The notes under the pieces: generated by a model
Seen by the model: only the letters and a program-made list of their open reading frames with translations
The model's database searches: none
Told to the model about the DNA's origin: nothing
Made by a program: the position numbers and the translations under genes
Origin: Ichthyophis bannanicus
Lineage: Eukaryota > Chordata > Amphibia > Gymnophiona > Ichthyophiidae
Length of the DNA stretch: 64,000 nucleotides
NCBI GenBank assembly: GCA_033557465.1
Contig: CM066043.1
Span: 75,050,662 to 75,114,661 of the forward strand
Direction: 5' to 3'
In this document: positions 22,126 through 33,068 of the stretch, one piece after another
How the letters are laid out: each line of letters begins with the position of its first letter
How positions within the stretch are numbered: the first letter of the stretch is position 1

Positions 22126-25100
22126 TTATGTGATGTGACCATAGTGCTCTATGAACAGCATGGTTTTCAGTTGTTTTCTGAAGTCTTTGAGGTCTGGAGT
22201 TGCCCTTAGATCGTCCGGTAGATTGTTCCATATTGTTGGAGCAGCCATGGAGAGAGCTCTGTCTGTTGTGTCCTTGCGTGTGTGCTTGTACTCATTTGGG
22301 GTGCTGACTCGGTTGCGTGTTTGACTTCTTCTGGGACGTGCGCTGGTTTCCGGTTGTATGAGCAGGTGGAGGCTGTTGGCTGATGTGTGTTCTTTTATCT
22401 TAAATAGGTTTATGATAGTCTTGTATCTGATGCGAGCAATGATTGGGAGCCAGTGTAAGTCCTTTAGTGTAGGTGTGATGTGCTCCTGCCTTGCGGCTCC
22501 GGATATGATTCGAGCTGCAGTGTTTTGTGCCAGCTGTAGTGGTTTGAGAGCTTGTTTTGGTAGTCCGAGGTATATCGGATTGCAGAAGTCCAGTATTGGG
22601 GTTATCAGTGCTTGACAGACTGTACGGAAGTGTTCTGGAGCGAGGAGTGGTTTCAGTCTCCTGATGATTCGCATCCTGTAATATGCTTTTTGGATTGTTT
22701 TGTCTATGTGTGGTTTGAGGTTGAGTTTACTGTCCAGAGTAACCCCAAGGTATCTCACCTCCGATCTTATCGGTATCGTGGTGCTTTGTATCTTTATGTT
22801 TGGTGGGTGTGTGAAGCTTTGGTTTCGAGTGATGATTAAAGCTTCAGTCTTGTTGTAGTTTATAGCTAGATTGTTGTTTTGGCACCACTTCGCCATTTGG
22901 GTAAGGCAGTCTGCTATCTTAGAGAAGTCCGGGTTTTCGATTGATATCGGGGAGTATACCATTATATCGTCTGCGTATATTGTGTATTGGATGTTGTTCT
23001 CTTTCATAATGTTGCATATTGGTTGGATGTAGATGTTAAAAAGGAGTGCTGAGAGTGCGGATCCTTGTGGTACTCCTTGTTGGACGTTTATGGGCCGGGA
23101 GGTGTCCTGTCCCACCTTGACCTGTAGCTGTCTTTCTGTTAGGTACGAGTGGAACCATTTTAGAGTGGTACCGTGTATACCAGTGTTCTTCAGTCTCTCC
23201 AGGAGTATATTGTGATCAACTGTGTCGAACGCTGAGGAGATGTCGATGAAGATCATTATAATTCCATTCCTGATGTCGTCAATTATTCTTATGATGCTGT
23301 CGAAGAGGTAGATCAGGAGAGTTTCGACTCCATGGTTGGGACGAAATCCGTGTTGGTTGTCGTCGAGAGTTCCGTGTTCGTCAATGTGTTCCTGAAGTTG
23401 TAGTTGAACCGTCTTTTCGATTATTTTTGCGAGGAAGGGTATGCTGGAGATTGGTCGGTATGCTGCTGGGTCCTTTTTGTCGAGAGAAGTTTTCTTTGTG
23501 ATTGGTCTTACTGAGGCAAGCTTTAATTGCTGTGGCATGAGTCCTTGAGTGAGTGAGTTGTGTACCATTTTATGAATGTTTGGTATGAGGCTTGCTTTGG
23601 TGGCTTTGACCCATGACACTGGGCAAGGGTCTGTAGGAGCAGTGCTTGTGTTGATTGTGGAGATGATGTCTGATATCTGCTCTTTTGAGGGTGAGTGGAA
23701 TGTGCCCCAGGTTTTGGGGTGGACGTTCGTTCTGTTGGTTCTACTGGGTGTTGAGCGCTCTGTGGAGTGAAATTTGTCTTTGATGTGGTCGGCGAATATC
23801 TGTGGATCCACTTGTATTTCTCTTTCTGCTGCTTGCTCTTTTGTCAGGGTTTTTACTATTTCGAAAAGTTCTCTGGGTTTGTTGATGGAAGAATTTATCA
23901 GGTTTGTGTGGAATTCTCTCTTTGATTGGTTGATGTGTTCATTGTATTGTTTTTTGCTTTGTTAGGTAAAGATGTTGGTCGGAAGTAGTTTTGTTTTTTC
24001 TCCATCTCCGTTCAATTTTCCTGAGCTCCCTCTTTTCCTGTCGTATTTTTGCTGAGTACCATGGTTTGTTTTGTCTCTTGTTGTGGTGTTGTTTCTTGGT
24101 CCTGTCAACGGATGGTTTGGCGGCGTTAGCTAGGACATTGTTCCAGTTGGAAACTTGTTCCTCCAGGTCCTCTGAGTCAATGTTCAAGTGTTGTATTGTG
24201 TCCTGGATGAATTCGTCCTTGTCAAAGGACTTGAATCGTCTTTGTGTGTGGGAAGTTCGCTCTTTCGCTTGTCCAGTCTTCTTGTGATTGCAGATTTGTC
24301 TCGATTAAGTAATGGTCAGACCATGGTACTGGGGTGATGGTGGGTGTAGAGATTAGGTCTCTTGAAGTTAGGTAGTTTGATGCGAAGATGAGGTCTGGGG
24401 ATGATCCTAGTCTGTGTGTTGGTGCATTGACTATCTGTGTGAATTGAAGTGATGACATTGCCTGAAGGAAGGCCTCTGCATCTTTTGTATTGGCGGACTT
24501 GAGGTTGAAGTCTCCGATTAGTAGTGCTGGTTTGTTGTTTGACGTTATGGCACAGGCTTCTTCGAGTATGAAGGCTAGTTCGTCGGGTGGAGCACGGGGT
24601 GCTCTGTAGGTTAGGCAGATTGCAATATTCTTGTTCTTGATGCTAATTGTGTTACACTGCTTTGTATCTGTGAGATTCAGTGTCTTGAACTTGAGTTCTG
24701 TTTTTGCTATTATTAGGACTCCTCCTCCACGCTTGTGGATGCGTGGGCAGTTGTATGCTGAGTAGTTGTTCGGTACTAGTTGGTTGAGTAGTACACTGTC
24801 GGTAGGGTTGAGCCATGTCTCTGTGATGCATATTATGTCTGGCTGTCGCTCTTCAATGTGGTCTACCAGAGTGTGTATCTTGTTGCAGATGGATCTGGCG
24901 TTTATGAGCTCAATTGATGTTTTCTTTGTGGAAGAGGTTGTTGCGACTTGTGCTTCCTTAGGGCCGGTGTTGGGGTTTGATTTGTGTCTGTTTTGTCTCT
25001 TTGTTTGGGAGGTTGCGAGTGTCTCTTTGTGTGTGTGTTGTGGACCGAGATATGGCAGTGCAGTTGGTGGGTACCATGGTGTGTTTGTTTGGGGGTAGTG

Positions 25101-25169
25101 GGGGTGTGTAGTTGGTGGGAGGAGTTGTGTGACTAGTAGGTATAGTGGGAGGAAGTATGTGGTGTGCAT
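22126..25169 (-). pseudogene. L2 ORF2 (endonuclease + reverse transcriptase), frameshifted
   Basis: The reading starts at 25169 with a hydrophobic leader (MHTTYFLPLYLLVTQLL). The APE endonuclease follows: INARSICNKIHTLVDH, ITETWLNPTDS, RGGGVLIIAK, a LLIGDFNL segment and a PWSDHYLIE segment. After shifts (24222 to 24187 to 23811) the RT shows SWVKATKASL, AAYRPISSIPFLAKIIEK, HGFRPNHGVETLL, FIDISSAFDTVDH, GVPQGSALSALLFNIYI and YADDIMVY. The C-terminus has LHWLPIIARIRYKTI and AAPTIWNNLPDDLR. The product would nick target DNA and prime reverse transcription from it. RT motifs are intact within 23811-22126, and only the two shifts between domains break it. Confidence 0.86.
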
Positions 25170-25254
25170 GTTGATAGCTTGTGATGTTCTGATAGGGCGA
25201 CGCCTGTGTCCTTAGGTTTTCGTCTGTTGTTTGCTTTTTTGAGGAGAGCTGTAC

Positions 25255-25885
25255 TTGTTGCAGGGGCTTGTCCTGGGGATGTGAAGTTGTATCTGTTGCG
25301 GTGCGGGAGCCTGTCCCGTGGAGGGAGCCTGTCCCTTGGATGTGAAGCTGTATCTGTTGCGGTGCGGGAGCCTGTCCCGTGGAGGGAGCCTGTCCCTTGG
25401 ATGTGGAGCTGGATCTGATGCGGTGCGGGAGCCTGTCCTGTGGAGGGAGCCTGTCCCGTGGATGTGGAGCTGGATCTGTGGCGGACGCCTTGGTGCGGGA
25501 GCCTGTCCCGTGGAGGGAACCTGTCCCGTGTGTGTGGAGCTGGATCTGTGTTGGTCGCCTTGGTGCGGGGGCCTGTCCCGTGGATGTGGAGCTGGGTCTG
25601 TCGCGGTGCGGGAGCCTGTCCCGTGGAGGGAGCCTGTCCCGTGGATGTGGAGCTGGATCTGTGGCGGTCGTCTTGGTGCGGGGGCCTGTCCCGTGGATGT
25701 GACGCTGGATCTGTCGCGGTGCGGGAGCCTGTCCCGTGGAGGGAGCCTGTCCCGTGGAGGTGGAGCCGGATCTGTGGTGGTCGCCCTGTTGCGGGGGTCT
25801 GTCCCGTGGATGTGGAGCTGGGTTTGTCGCGGTGCGGGAGCCTGTCCCGTGGAGGGAGCCTGTTTCGTGTGTGTGCAGCTGGATC
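25255..25885 (-). repeat. 61-bp GC-rich tandem array in the L2 5' region
   Basis: About ten units each carry GTGCGGGAGCCTGTCCCGTG, GAGGGAGCCTGTCCC and a GATGTGGAGCTGGATCTG word. Two neighbouring units (25301-25361 and 25362-25422) are 61 bases apart, and later units vary (some lack the double block). Because 61 is not a multiple of 3 and units lack stops, several frames on both strands stay open. These apparent proteins are probably not real. Confidence 0.85.
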
Positions 25886-25887
25886 TG

Positions 25888-25945
25888 TTGATGAACTCTT
25901 GGTCTGACCCACTATGGCACATCCCAAATCCCTATGTTCTTATCT
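25888..25945 (+). mobile_element. CR1 3' tail fragment abutting the L2 5' end
   Basis: It contains TTGGTCTGACCCACTATGGC and CCCTATGTTCTTATCT, the terminal words of CR1 3' UTRs in this window (compare 28590 and 35870). The junction with the L2 5' array is direct. Confidence 0.65.
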
Positions 25946-27240
25946 AGCTAAAGATGACATTGCTCTAACATAGCATCAGCACTGGCATATCTCTGGGTTT
26001 AAGGTATCAATCTGGACAAACATGGTAATACCAAATATGGCCTATAAACGATGGTAGTTAACAACAGTTGATATTGTTGGGCTTTAGAGGGTATTTGGAT
26101 CTGTCGCTAGAAAATATACCTTATTATAACATGAAGGGGATGGGAGGGAAAAAATGAAAGTGATGAGACAGAACTCAAGTGTTTGTATTGATATTAGTTT
26201 ATTCTGTTCAATAATGTTTTGGAGGGTATATGGCCGGAAGGCATATGCCCCAGAGTTGATATGGAATGTGTTATACTTATATTTGTGTCTCAATAAAGAA
26301 AATTTAACATAAAAAGGACTCCAGGGGTGATCTGGGAAACTACAGATCAGTGTACGTAACGTCTGTATGGGCAAAATGGTTGAAACCATTATTAAGAAAA
26401 AAATTACTGAATGTTTGGACAGACATGGTTTAATGGGACAAAGTCAACATGGATTTAGCCAAGGGAAGTCTTGCCTTACCAATCTGCTTTATTTCTTTGA
26501 AGGTGTGAATAAAAATGTGGTTAAAGGTGAGCCAGTTGATAGTGTATCTAGACTTTAGAAAGCATTTGAAAGAGTCCCACATCAGAAACTCCTGAGGAAA
26601 TTAAAAAATGATGACATAGGAGGCAATGTTCTGTTGTGGATTGGCAGCTGGTTGAGAGAGAGAAAACAGAGTAGGAGTAAATGGTCATTTTTCTCAATGA
26701 AGGAAGATGAACAGTAGAGTACCCCAGGGATCTGTACTAGTAGGACCAGTGCTTTTTAGCATATTTGTAAACTACCTGTAATTGGGAACAAGCAGCAAGG
26801 TGATTAAATTTGCAGATGACACCAAATTAGTCAAAGCTGTAAGAGTGCATGCGAATTGTGAAAAATTGCAGGAGGACCTTGTGAGTCTGGGAGATTGAGC
26901 ATCCAAATGGCAGATGAAAATTAATGTGGAAAAGTGCAAAGTGAGGCACCAAGGGAAGAATAACCCAAACTTATAGCTACACTGTGCTAAGTCTCACATT
27001 GGGAATCACCACCCAGGAAATGGTTCTAGGTGTCGTCATGGACAAATATGACAAAATCTTCTTTTCATTTTGCGGTAGACAGAATGTTAGGAATCACTAG
27101 GAAAGGAATAGAGAATAAAGCGGTGAGTAACTAAATGCCTTTGTATCGCTTCATGGTGCAACCGCACTCGAGTATTATGTGCAATTCTGGTCTCCGCATC
27201 TCTAAAAAGATATAGTTAAATTAGAAGAGGTACAGAGAAG

Positions 27241-27692
27241 CAGGGCCAGCGCAAGGATATGAGGCGCCCTAGATGAACCTCATTCCTGGTGCCCCCCTGC
27301 TCCTGCCACCACTGCTGCCCCTCTCTGTGACCTGCAGTAGCAGCAATGACATTAAAACTGCACCGCATCACTTTCCAAAAACCTCCAGCGCTGTATGATG
27401 TTGGTGCTTTGCTTCCAGTCCCTCCAATGCAGCCTTCCTGTTTGCATGGGAGCGGAAACTACTCCAAGCTGTTTCTGCCCCATGCATACAGGAAGACTGC
27501 ATCGGAGGGGGCACAAGCACCAACAGCATGTAGTGCTGGAAGCTTTTAGCAAGTTCTGAGGTGCAATTTTAAAGTCAATGCCACCACTGCAGGTCCCAGG
27601 GGTGGGGGGGTGGCTGAGGCAGCAAGGCCCGCCCTGCAAATGTTAGGCTAACAGGCAGATGCTTAGAATACCAAAGGCTAGCACCAGCCTTG
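27241..27692. mobile_element. Non-autonomous hAT element with 8-bp duplication CAGAGAAG
   Basis: CAGAGAAG flanks it (27233-27240 and 27693-27700). Ends read CAGGGCCAGCGCAAGG and, inverted, CAAGGCTGGTGCTAGC, similar hAT-type termini. There is no transposase frame. It cuts the CR1 RT frame, which continues on both sides. Confidence 0.82.
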
Positions 27693-27795
27693 CAGAGAAG
27701 GGTGACCAAAATGATAAAAAGAATGGCACGATACTCCTGTGAGGAAAGGCTAAAGAGGTTAGGGCTCTTCAGCTTGGAGAAGAGATAGCTGATAG

Positions 27796-28189
27796 CAGGA
27801 CCGTACCTAGCCCTGTGCAAGCGGTGCAGCCATACAGGGTGCAAAAGCTTAAGGGGCGCATGCATTTCAGCTGTGTGCCGTTGCCTGCTGCCGCCACTTT
27901 TTCTTCTCTCGGCGGCGGCAGGCAACAGCAAACAGCTGAAATGTGCCCCTTAAGCCTTCTCGTGGCACGCTAAGCAGATCTGGTCCCCCCTCTTCTCACG
28001 CGGCATCGGAGCAGGGAGGGACAGTTCTGCTTAGCACACTGGCAACTTGCACATCAGGCGTGCCTCTTCTCTCCCGCCGCCTTCCAGAAAGTGGCTAAAT
28101 AGAGGTGCGGCGGTGGGGGGGGGGGGGGGGGGTGCACGTCCCTGATGTGCAAGTCGTACAGGGCGCAGTTCACGCTCGGTACAGCCCTG
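27796..28189. mobile_element. Second non-autonomous hAT element, 8-bp duplication with one mismatch
   Basis: GCTGATAG (27788-27795) and GCTGATAA (28190-28197) flank it. Ends are CAGGACCGTACCT and, inverted, CAGGGCTGTACCGA. Inside, GCATTTCAGCTGTGTGCCGT and its near complement (27858-27950) form a hairpin, and there is a long G run near 28116-28132. It is non-coding. Confidence 0.78.
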
Positions 28190-28630
28190 GCTGATAAAAG
28201 TCTATATAATCCTGAGTGGAGTGGAAATACAGTAGTACAATATGAATCGATTGGTTATTCTCTCAAAAAGTACAAAGACTAGGAGACATGACATGAAGCT
28301 ACAAAGTAGTATATTTAAAAAAGATAGGAAAAATATTTTTTCTTTCAATGTATAATTTAAGCTTTGGAACTGATTGCCAGAGGATGTGGTAAAAGCAAGT
28401 AATGCAGCTGGGTTTAAAAAAGGTTTTGAACAAATTCCTGGAGTAAAAGTCCATAAATCATTATTAAGGTAGATCACAAGAAAACCACTGCTTAGTCCTG
28501 GAGATAAGTAGCATGGAACTGGCTACTTGGGATATGTCGGGTACTTGTAACCTGGATTTGCCACTGTTGGAAGCAGGACACTGGACTTGATGGATGTTTG
28601 GTCTTACCCAGTATGATAGTTTAACTTCTT

Positions 28631-28885
28631 ATGCCTGATACACTCCTTTCCTGCCATTGATGGAAATCCTGCAGTGGTCTAGAATTGCTTTGTTAGAAAA
28701 ATACTGAGATGCAAGCCGCACAGTGTTCTATATAGGGCAGGGTCCACAAGTCTCTGTTCTGTTGGTAGGGCACAAAATCCATATATCCGGACTGGTCTGC
28801 TAGGACTTAAGGAAAAAAAATTAGCAGTTAAGAGCAATTATTTCCTTTACATGTGGAAAGAAAATGATCTCTAAAAAAGATAAAT
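28631..28885 (+). mobile_element. Probable DIRS end fragment
   Basis: It contains CGGACTGGTCTGCTAGGACT near 28788, like the GAACTGGTCTGG terminal word of the DIRS relic at 10975, followed by a TTAGCAGTTAAGAG stretch. No coding part is visible, so the assignment rests on this terminal word. Confidence 0.45.
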
Positions 28886-28890
28886 AAAAC

Positions 28891-31800
28891 CATCGGGCTC
28901 ACAGGAGGGAGAAAAGCTGCTTCCTGCACCTCCAGCAGCGGCGTCCCCACCATGTGAACTGAGATCGGGACTGCCCTCACCTCTCCCATCTTAAAAGGAG
29001 CTGCAACCCGGACCAAAACCTCTTTCAGCGCATCGGGCTCACAGGAGGGAGAAAAGCTGCTTCCTCCACCTCCAGCAGCGGCGTCCCAACCACGTGCTAC
29101 CTCCTCTTCTTTAAAAGTGCAACGTCAGCGGCCCTCACAGCACCAACCCAGAAGCCTGAGGATTCACCTTCATCACCTCACTGAAGCCCTGTTCGATTTA
29201 AACCCGCCCCTGCCGACATCTCAGCCCCTTGGCAATCCACAGCAAGGAACTTATTGACCAATAAGAGGTAACCAAAGCACATATTTGCATCTCATGCCTT
29301 TCTGTTTCCTATATTCTCTAATACATATGGATATGGTTGATTGCTGATAATATAATATTTTACTTGTGGATAATTGGTAACATAATCCAACGTTTTTGCT
29401 GATCGTGACTGATAAAATATACACATCTCATAGTAACTGTACTACTGCTGTATATTATATATTTTAGTACTACATAGTAACTGTTACACCACGTCAAACT
29501 TTCTCCTTAGTCTTAAATTTACGCCTGTTAACTAACAATGGATCTAGGAAGATTGCTAACACTCACCTTAAACATCCTAATGTTCACACTAGGCTTTCTA
29601 CTTTCTCACACACCTCCTATTCACTCTCTAACCCCATCTACAAACATTCCAAAGCCAGCCCACATTCACATCATCCCATACAGGCCCAGACACAACACTC
29701 AAAAATATGATAACAGACATCCATCCATGGGTAGTCCACGCTCCCACCAGCATATCCATGTTAAAAGGTTAATTCAGTTGAACTTAACACCAATGAATAA
29801 CCCCAAGCAAAACACTACCCATTCAACACAGCTAAAATGCATTCTTATCAATGCCAGGTCAATTAAGAATAAAATCCCAATTATGATTGACCTCATTATG
29901 GACGAAAAACCTCATCTGCTCTGTATAACTGAAACCTGGCTAAATGAGTCTGACTCAGTTCTCCTTAATCAACTGAAAGTACATGGTTACACTATACTCA
30001 GCAGTAATAGAGACCGAAAAAGAGGCGGTGGAGTACTCGTAATAGCGAAAGCTAACCTTAATCTTTCACCTAGCTTCCTGGATAAGCACGAGGGTATAGA
30101 TATCCTCAGAATAGAAAGTCACTCCATAGCCATCTGCCTTATCTATAGACCCCCCCCCCCCACACCTGACATTCATAGCTTAGACATTATCCTTGAGGTT
30201 GCATGTAACTCTTCCCTTAAAAAACCTTCTGTTATCTTAGGAGATCTTAACCTTGCCTCCCTACCAAATAGCCAAGAACTATCCTTCCTTGAAGCAATGG
30301 ATGAAATGGGTTTTAGACAAATAATTACTTGCCCCACTCACTGTAAAGGTAACACCCTTGATTTAATATTTCTACCATCACACTACACACTCACCTCATT
30401 TTACTCCACCTACCACAACTCAGGTACCATGGTCTGATCATTTCATGATACATTTCTCTCTCCCTTCCCAACTCCCTAACACAGCTCACAGCAAAGCTGA
30501 ACACATAGAACAAAGATTCCGCCGATTTAACAAGGAAAGCTTCCTGGAATCAATCTCTACTAAATTAGACACTACCACAAACAATCTCAATGAACTTGTA
30601 TCAATCTGGAACACTGTTATAGAGGAGGAAGCTAAATATCTGCATTCAAATAAAAAACTTAGAAGAAACTCATCTGAGAAATGGTACACTTCAGAGCTTG
30701 CTGCCCTAAAGAAAAACCTCAGGAAATTGGAAACTAAATGGCGTAAGAAAAAAACCCCTGAACTCAGGGTACAATACTTCTCAAACCTCAAAACCTATAA
30801 GGAAGCTATTAACACCACAAAAAGGCTATATCACACTAAAACATTATCAAAAGCCATTAACCGACCAAGGGAACTCTTCAAGATTATTAAATCTTTGTCT
30901 AAAGTTCCTGAACACACCCCAAATAAAACACTAATAGACCCTCAACTCCTGGCAAACCACTTTGCCAACAAGCTTAAACTAAGTACCTGTCCAAGTACTA
31001 TCCTGACACCTACCACATCAAATACCATCACTGAATGGAGCTCGTTTCACGTAATCTCCAACAAACAACTTCTGGAGACCATATCAAACCTCAATACCAC
31101 CACCTCATTACTTGATCTTTGCCCAGTGTCTTGGGTTAAAGCAGCAAAATCTGAACCCGCTCCATACATATTGAAAGTTGTAAACCAATCTCTACTTCAA
31201 GGCTTCATGCCGGATGACCTCAAGTATTCGGCAATTCGCCCTCTACTAAAGAATAAAACCCTTAACAGCAACGACCCCTCCTCGTATTGCCCCATTGCCA
31301 GCATACCTTTCCTAGCCAAAATCATTGAAAAGGTAGTTCAGATACAACTACAAGATCATATCGATACCAACTTCCCTTTAGATGAGCACCAGTACGGTTT
31401 CCGCCCATTTCATGGGGTAGAAACCTTACTCATATCCCTTTTTGATTCACTAATCCGAGGCATGGATAATACGAAGCGCGCCTTCTTGCTTATATTCCTT
31501 GATATTTCCTCAGCCTTTGACAGTGTTAATCACAGCACCCTCTTATCCAGACTATCACAACTAGGTTTAAAAGATAATACTCTTAACTGGTTTAAGTCCT
31601 ACATATCTAATCGTTTCCAATATGTTCAGATAGATCATTCCCCCTCACTACCTTTTCCGCAAGAACGAGGTATCCCACAAGGATCCTCTCTCTCTGCCTT
31701 ACTTTTTAACCTTTATATCCAACCTATTTGTACAATCTTTCAACGCCATAAACTAAACTATTTTATCTATGCAGACGACGACATGTCGTTCGCCCCTTGT

Positions 31801-33068
31801 GACATAGTTAACCCTAATTACGACAGAATCACGACATGCCTCTCTGAAGCTGAACAGTGGCTCCGCTCAATCCATATGGATATCAACTTCAAAAAGACTG
31901 AAGCACTCTTTGTAACCAGAAACACCAATTTCATCCCTCCATCTGTTATCAACCTGATGAACATCACTCTTCAAGTCAAATCCGAAATTAAATATCTCGG
32001 AGTTACTCTGGACAAAACAGTAAGCATGACACACCACATAAAACAGACAGCTAAAACTATATTCTTTAAACTCAGAACTATCCAGCAACTCAGACCCCTC
32101 ATTGACATTAACGATTTCAGAACAGTTGTCCAGGCTCTTATTACGCCACATTTAGATTTCTATAACGGCATACTCCAAGGTACATCTAAAAAGGATCTAC
32201 ACATCCTTCAAAGAGCCCAAAATGTCACTGCTCGGATCATTTTTAAAGCCAAACTAAGCGACCACATCTCCCCTATCCTATATGCTCTCCATTGGCTACC
32301 AATCACTAGTAGGATTCAATATAAGACACTCGTCACCATCTTTAAACTCATTAATGACTTAGCCCCCTCACATCTAGCAACTTTACTTCAGACCCCCCCC
32401 AGAAAACAGAATAAGAAGAAGAGCAAACCTCAACATACTATTAATTCCTGATGCTGTGAGAAAATTGAAGCAAATAACCACTAACACTGCTTTTTCATAT
32501 TATGCACCCAGCCAATGGAACAAACTACCACCAAACCTAAGAGAGATTAAGGACCTTACCTTTTTCAGGAAGGGACTTAAAACTTATCTGTTTAGTCAAC
32601 ACTACTGCAACCTACAACCCACAATCAAACATACCACACAAGAATACACAACTAAACTAACACAAGTCTACCCTACCTAACTCAAGACTTGCTCCCCGTT
32701 AGCGTTTGCTTACAGACATCCGTGATACACTGTACTTACTGAACCCTAATCAGTCCTATAATGACTATTGTAAATAGGCCCTCTGCCACATTAGAACTCT
32801 ATACTTCTAGTTTCTACTATAATGTTTTTCAGTCTGTTATAACTTTTGCATGCTATACTTTGTAAATAAGCAGTAATTTACACAACCATGTAAATAGTTA
32901 AAATATTGTTTCCCTGTAATATAGTTACTATTTGCCACTAATGTTTAATGTTCTATGTAATACAATATTTCAATGTTTTTGTTATATTGTTTTTAAAAAG
33001 TTCTCTGTAAACCGCCTCTGATCTCTGGAAGGGGCGGTATAGAAAAGCACACAAATAAATAAATAAAA
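28891..33068 (+). mobile_element. L2-clade LINE, nearly full length
   Basis: The 5' region has two copies of a 140-bp unit starting CATCGGGCTCACAGGAGG (28891 and 29031). A split ORF2 (29538-32680) follows, then a 3' UTR ending in CTGTAAACCGCC and an AAATAAAT tail at 33050-33068. The GTAAACCGC.. and GCGGTATA words match the L2 and SINE tails elsewhere. No clear target duplication is seen. Confidence 0.85.
29538..32680 (+). pseudogene. L2 ORF2, endonuclease and RT, two breaks
   Basis: Frame 29538-30437 starts with a hydrophobic leader (MDLGRLLTLTLNILMFTLGF). The endonuclease follows: INARSIKNKIPIMIDLI, CITETWLNESDSVLL, RGGGVLVIAKANL and a VILGDLNL segment. A shift at about 30430, just at the PWSDHF motif, leads to frame 30445-32451. 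This carries the RT: SWVKAAKSEPAP, CPIASIPFLAKIIEK, YGFRPFHGVETLL, FLDISSAFDSVNH, GIPQGSSLSALLFNLYIQP and YADDD (31768 onward). A second shift near 32395 (C run) leads to 32456-32680 with FSYYAPSQWNKLPPNLREI. RT catalytic aspartates are present. Few lesions imply a fairly young copy. Confidence 0.87.

Larger units (their letters stand above)
21866..25890 (-). mobile_element. L2-clade LINE, nearly full length, reverse, inside the L1 3' UTR
   Basis: The 3' tail lies at the left (TTTATTTATTTATTTA at 21867, then the complement of an AAACCGCC-type L2 tail). ORF2 spans 25169-22126 on the minus strand, and a 61-bp tandem array (25885-25255) forms the 5' region. No clean target duplication could be seen. 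Confidence 0.83.
15625..26310 (+). mobile_element. L1/Tx1-type LINE insertion with 15-bp target-site duplication
   Basis: AAAAAGGACTCCAGG occurs at 15610-15624 and again at 26311-26325, and CR1 sequence is continuous across the two. The insert has a short 5' UTR, an ORF1 with an L1-type RRM, an ORF2 with endonuclease, RT and a cysteine-rich end, and a 3' UTR ending CAATAAAGAAAATTTAACAT. A reverse L2 LINE occupies about 21866-25890, and a reversed CR1 tail sits at 20232-20403. Without these, the L1 is about 6.4 kb, the usual full length. Confidence 0.88.
14650..28630 (+). mobile_element. Second CR1-type LINE relic, split by L1 and two hAT insertions
   Basis: The left part (14650-15624) covers the linker before the reverse transcriptase and its start (KSCKSPGLDIIHPSMLKKLQ). 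The right part resumes at 26311 with a GNYRSV-type segment, QSQHGFSQGKSCLTNLLYF, an FxKAFE segment, VPQGSVLVGPVLF-like sequence and ADDTKLVK at 26810-26830. It ends with the CR1 3' UTR to about 28625 (GCCACTGTTGGAAGCAGGAC). Stops and shifts are frequent. It acts as a landing pad for younger elements. Confidence 0.8.

Noticed and set aside
25318..25947. 209-codon + strand ORF with repeated CPVEGACPVDVELDL-like units
   Set aside because: It is a by-product of the 61-bp stop-free array in the L2 5' region. Neighbouring frames on both strands are equally open.
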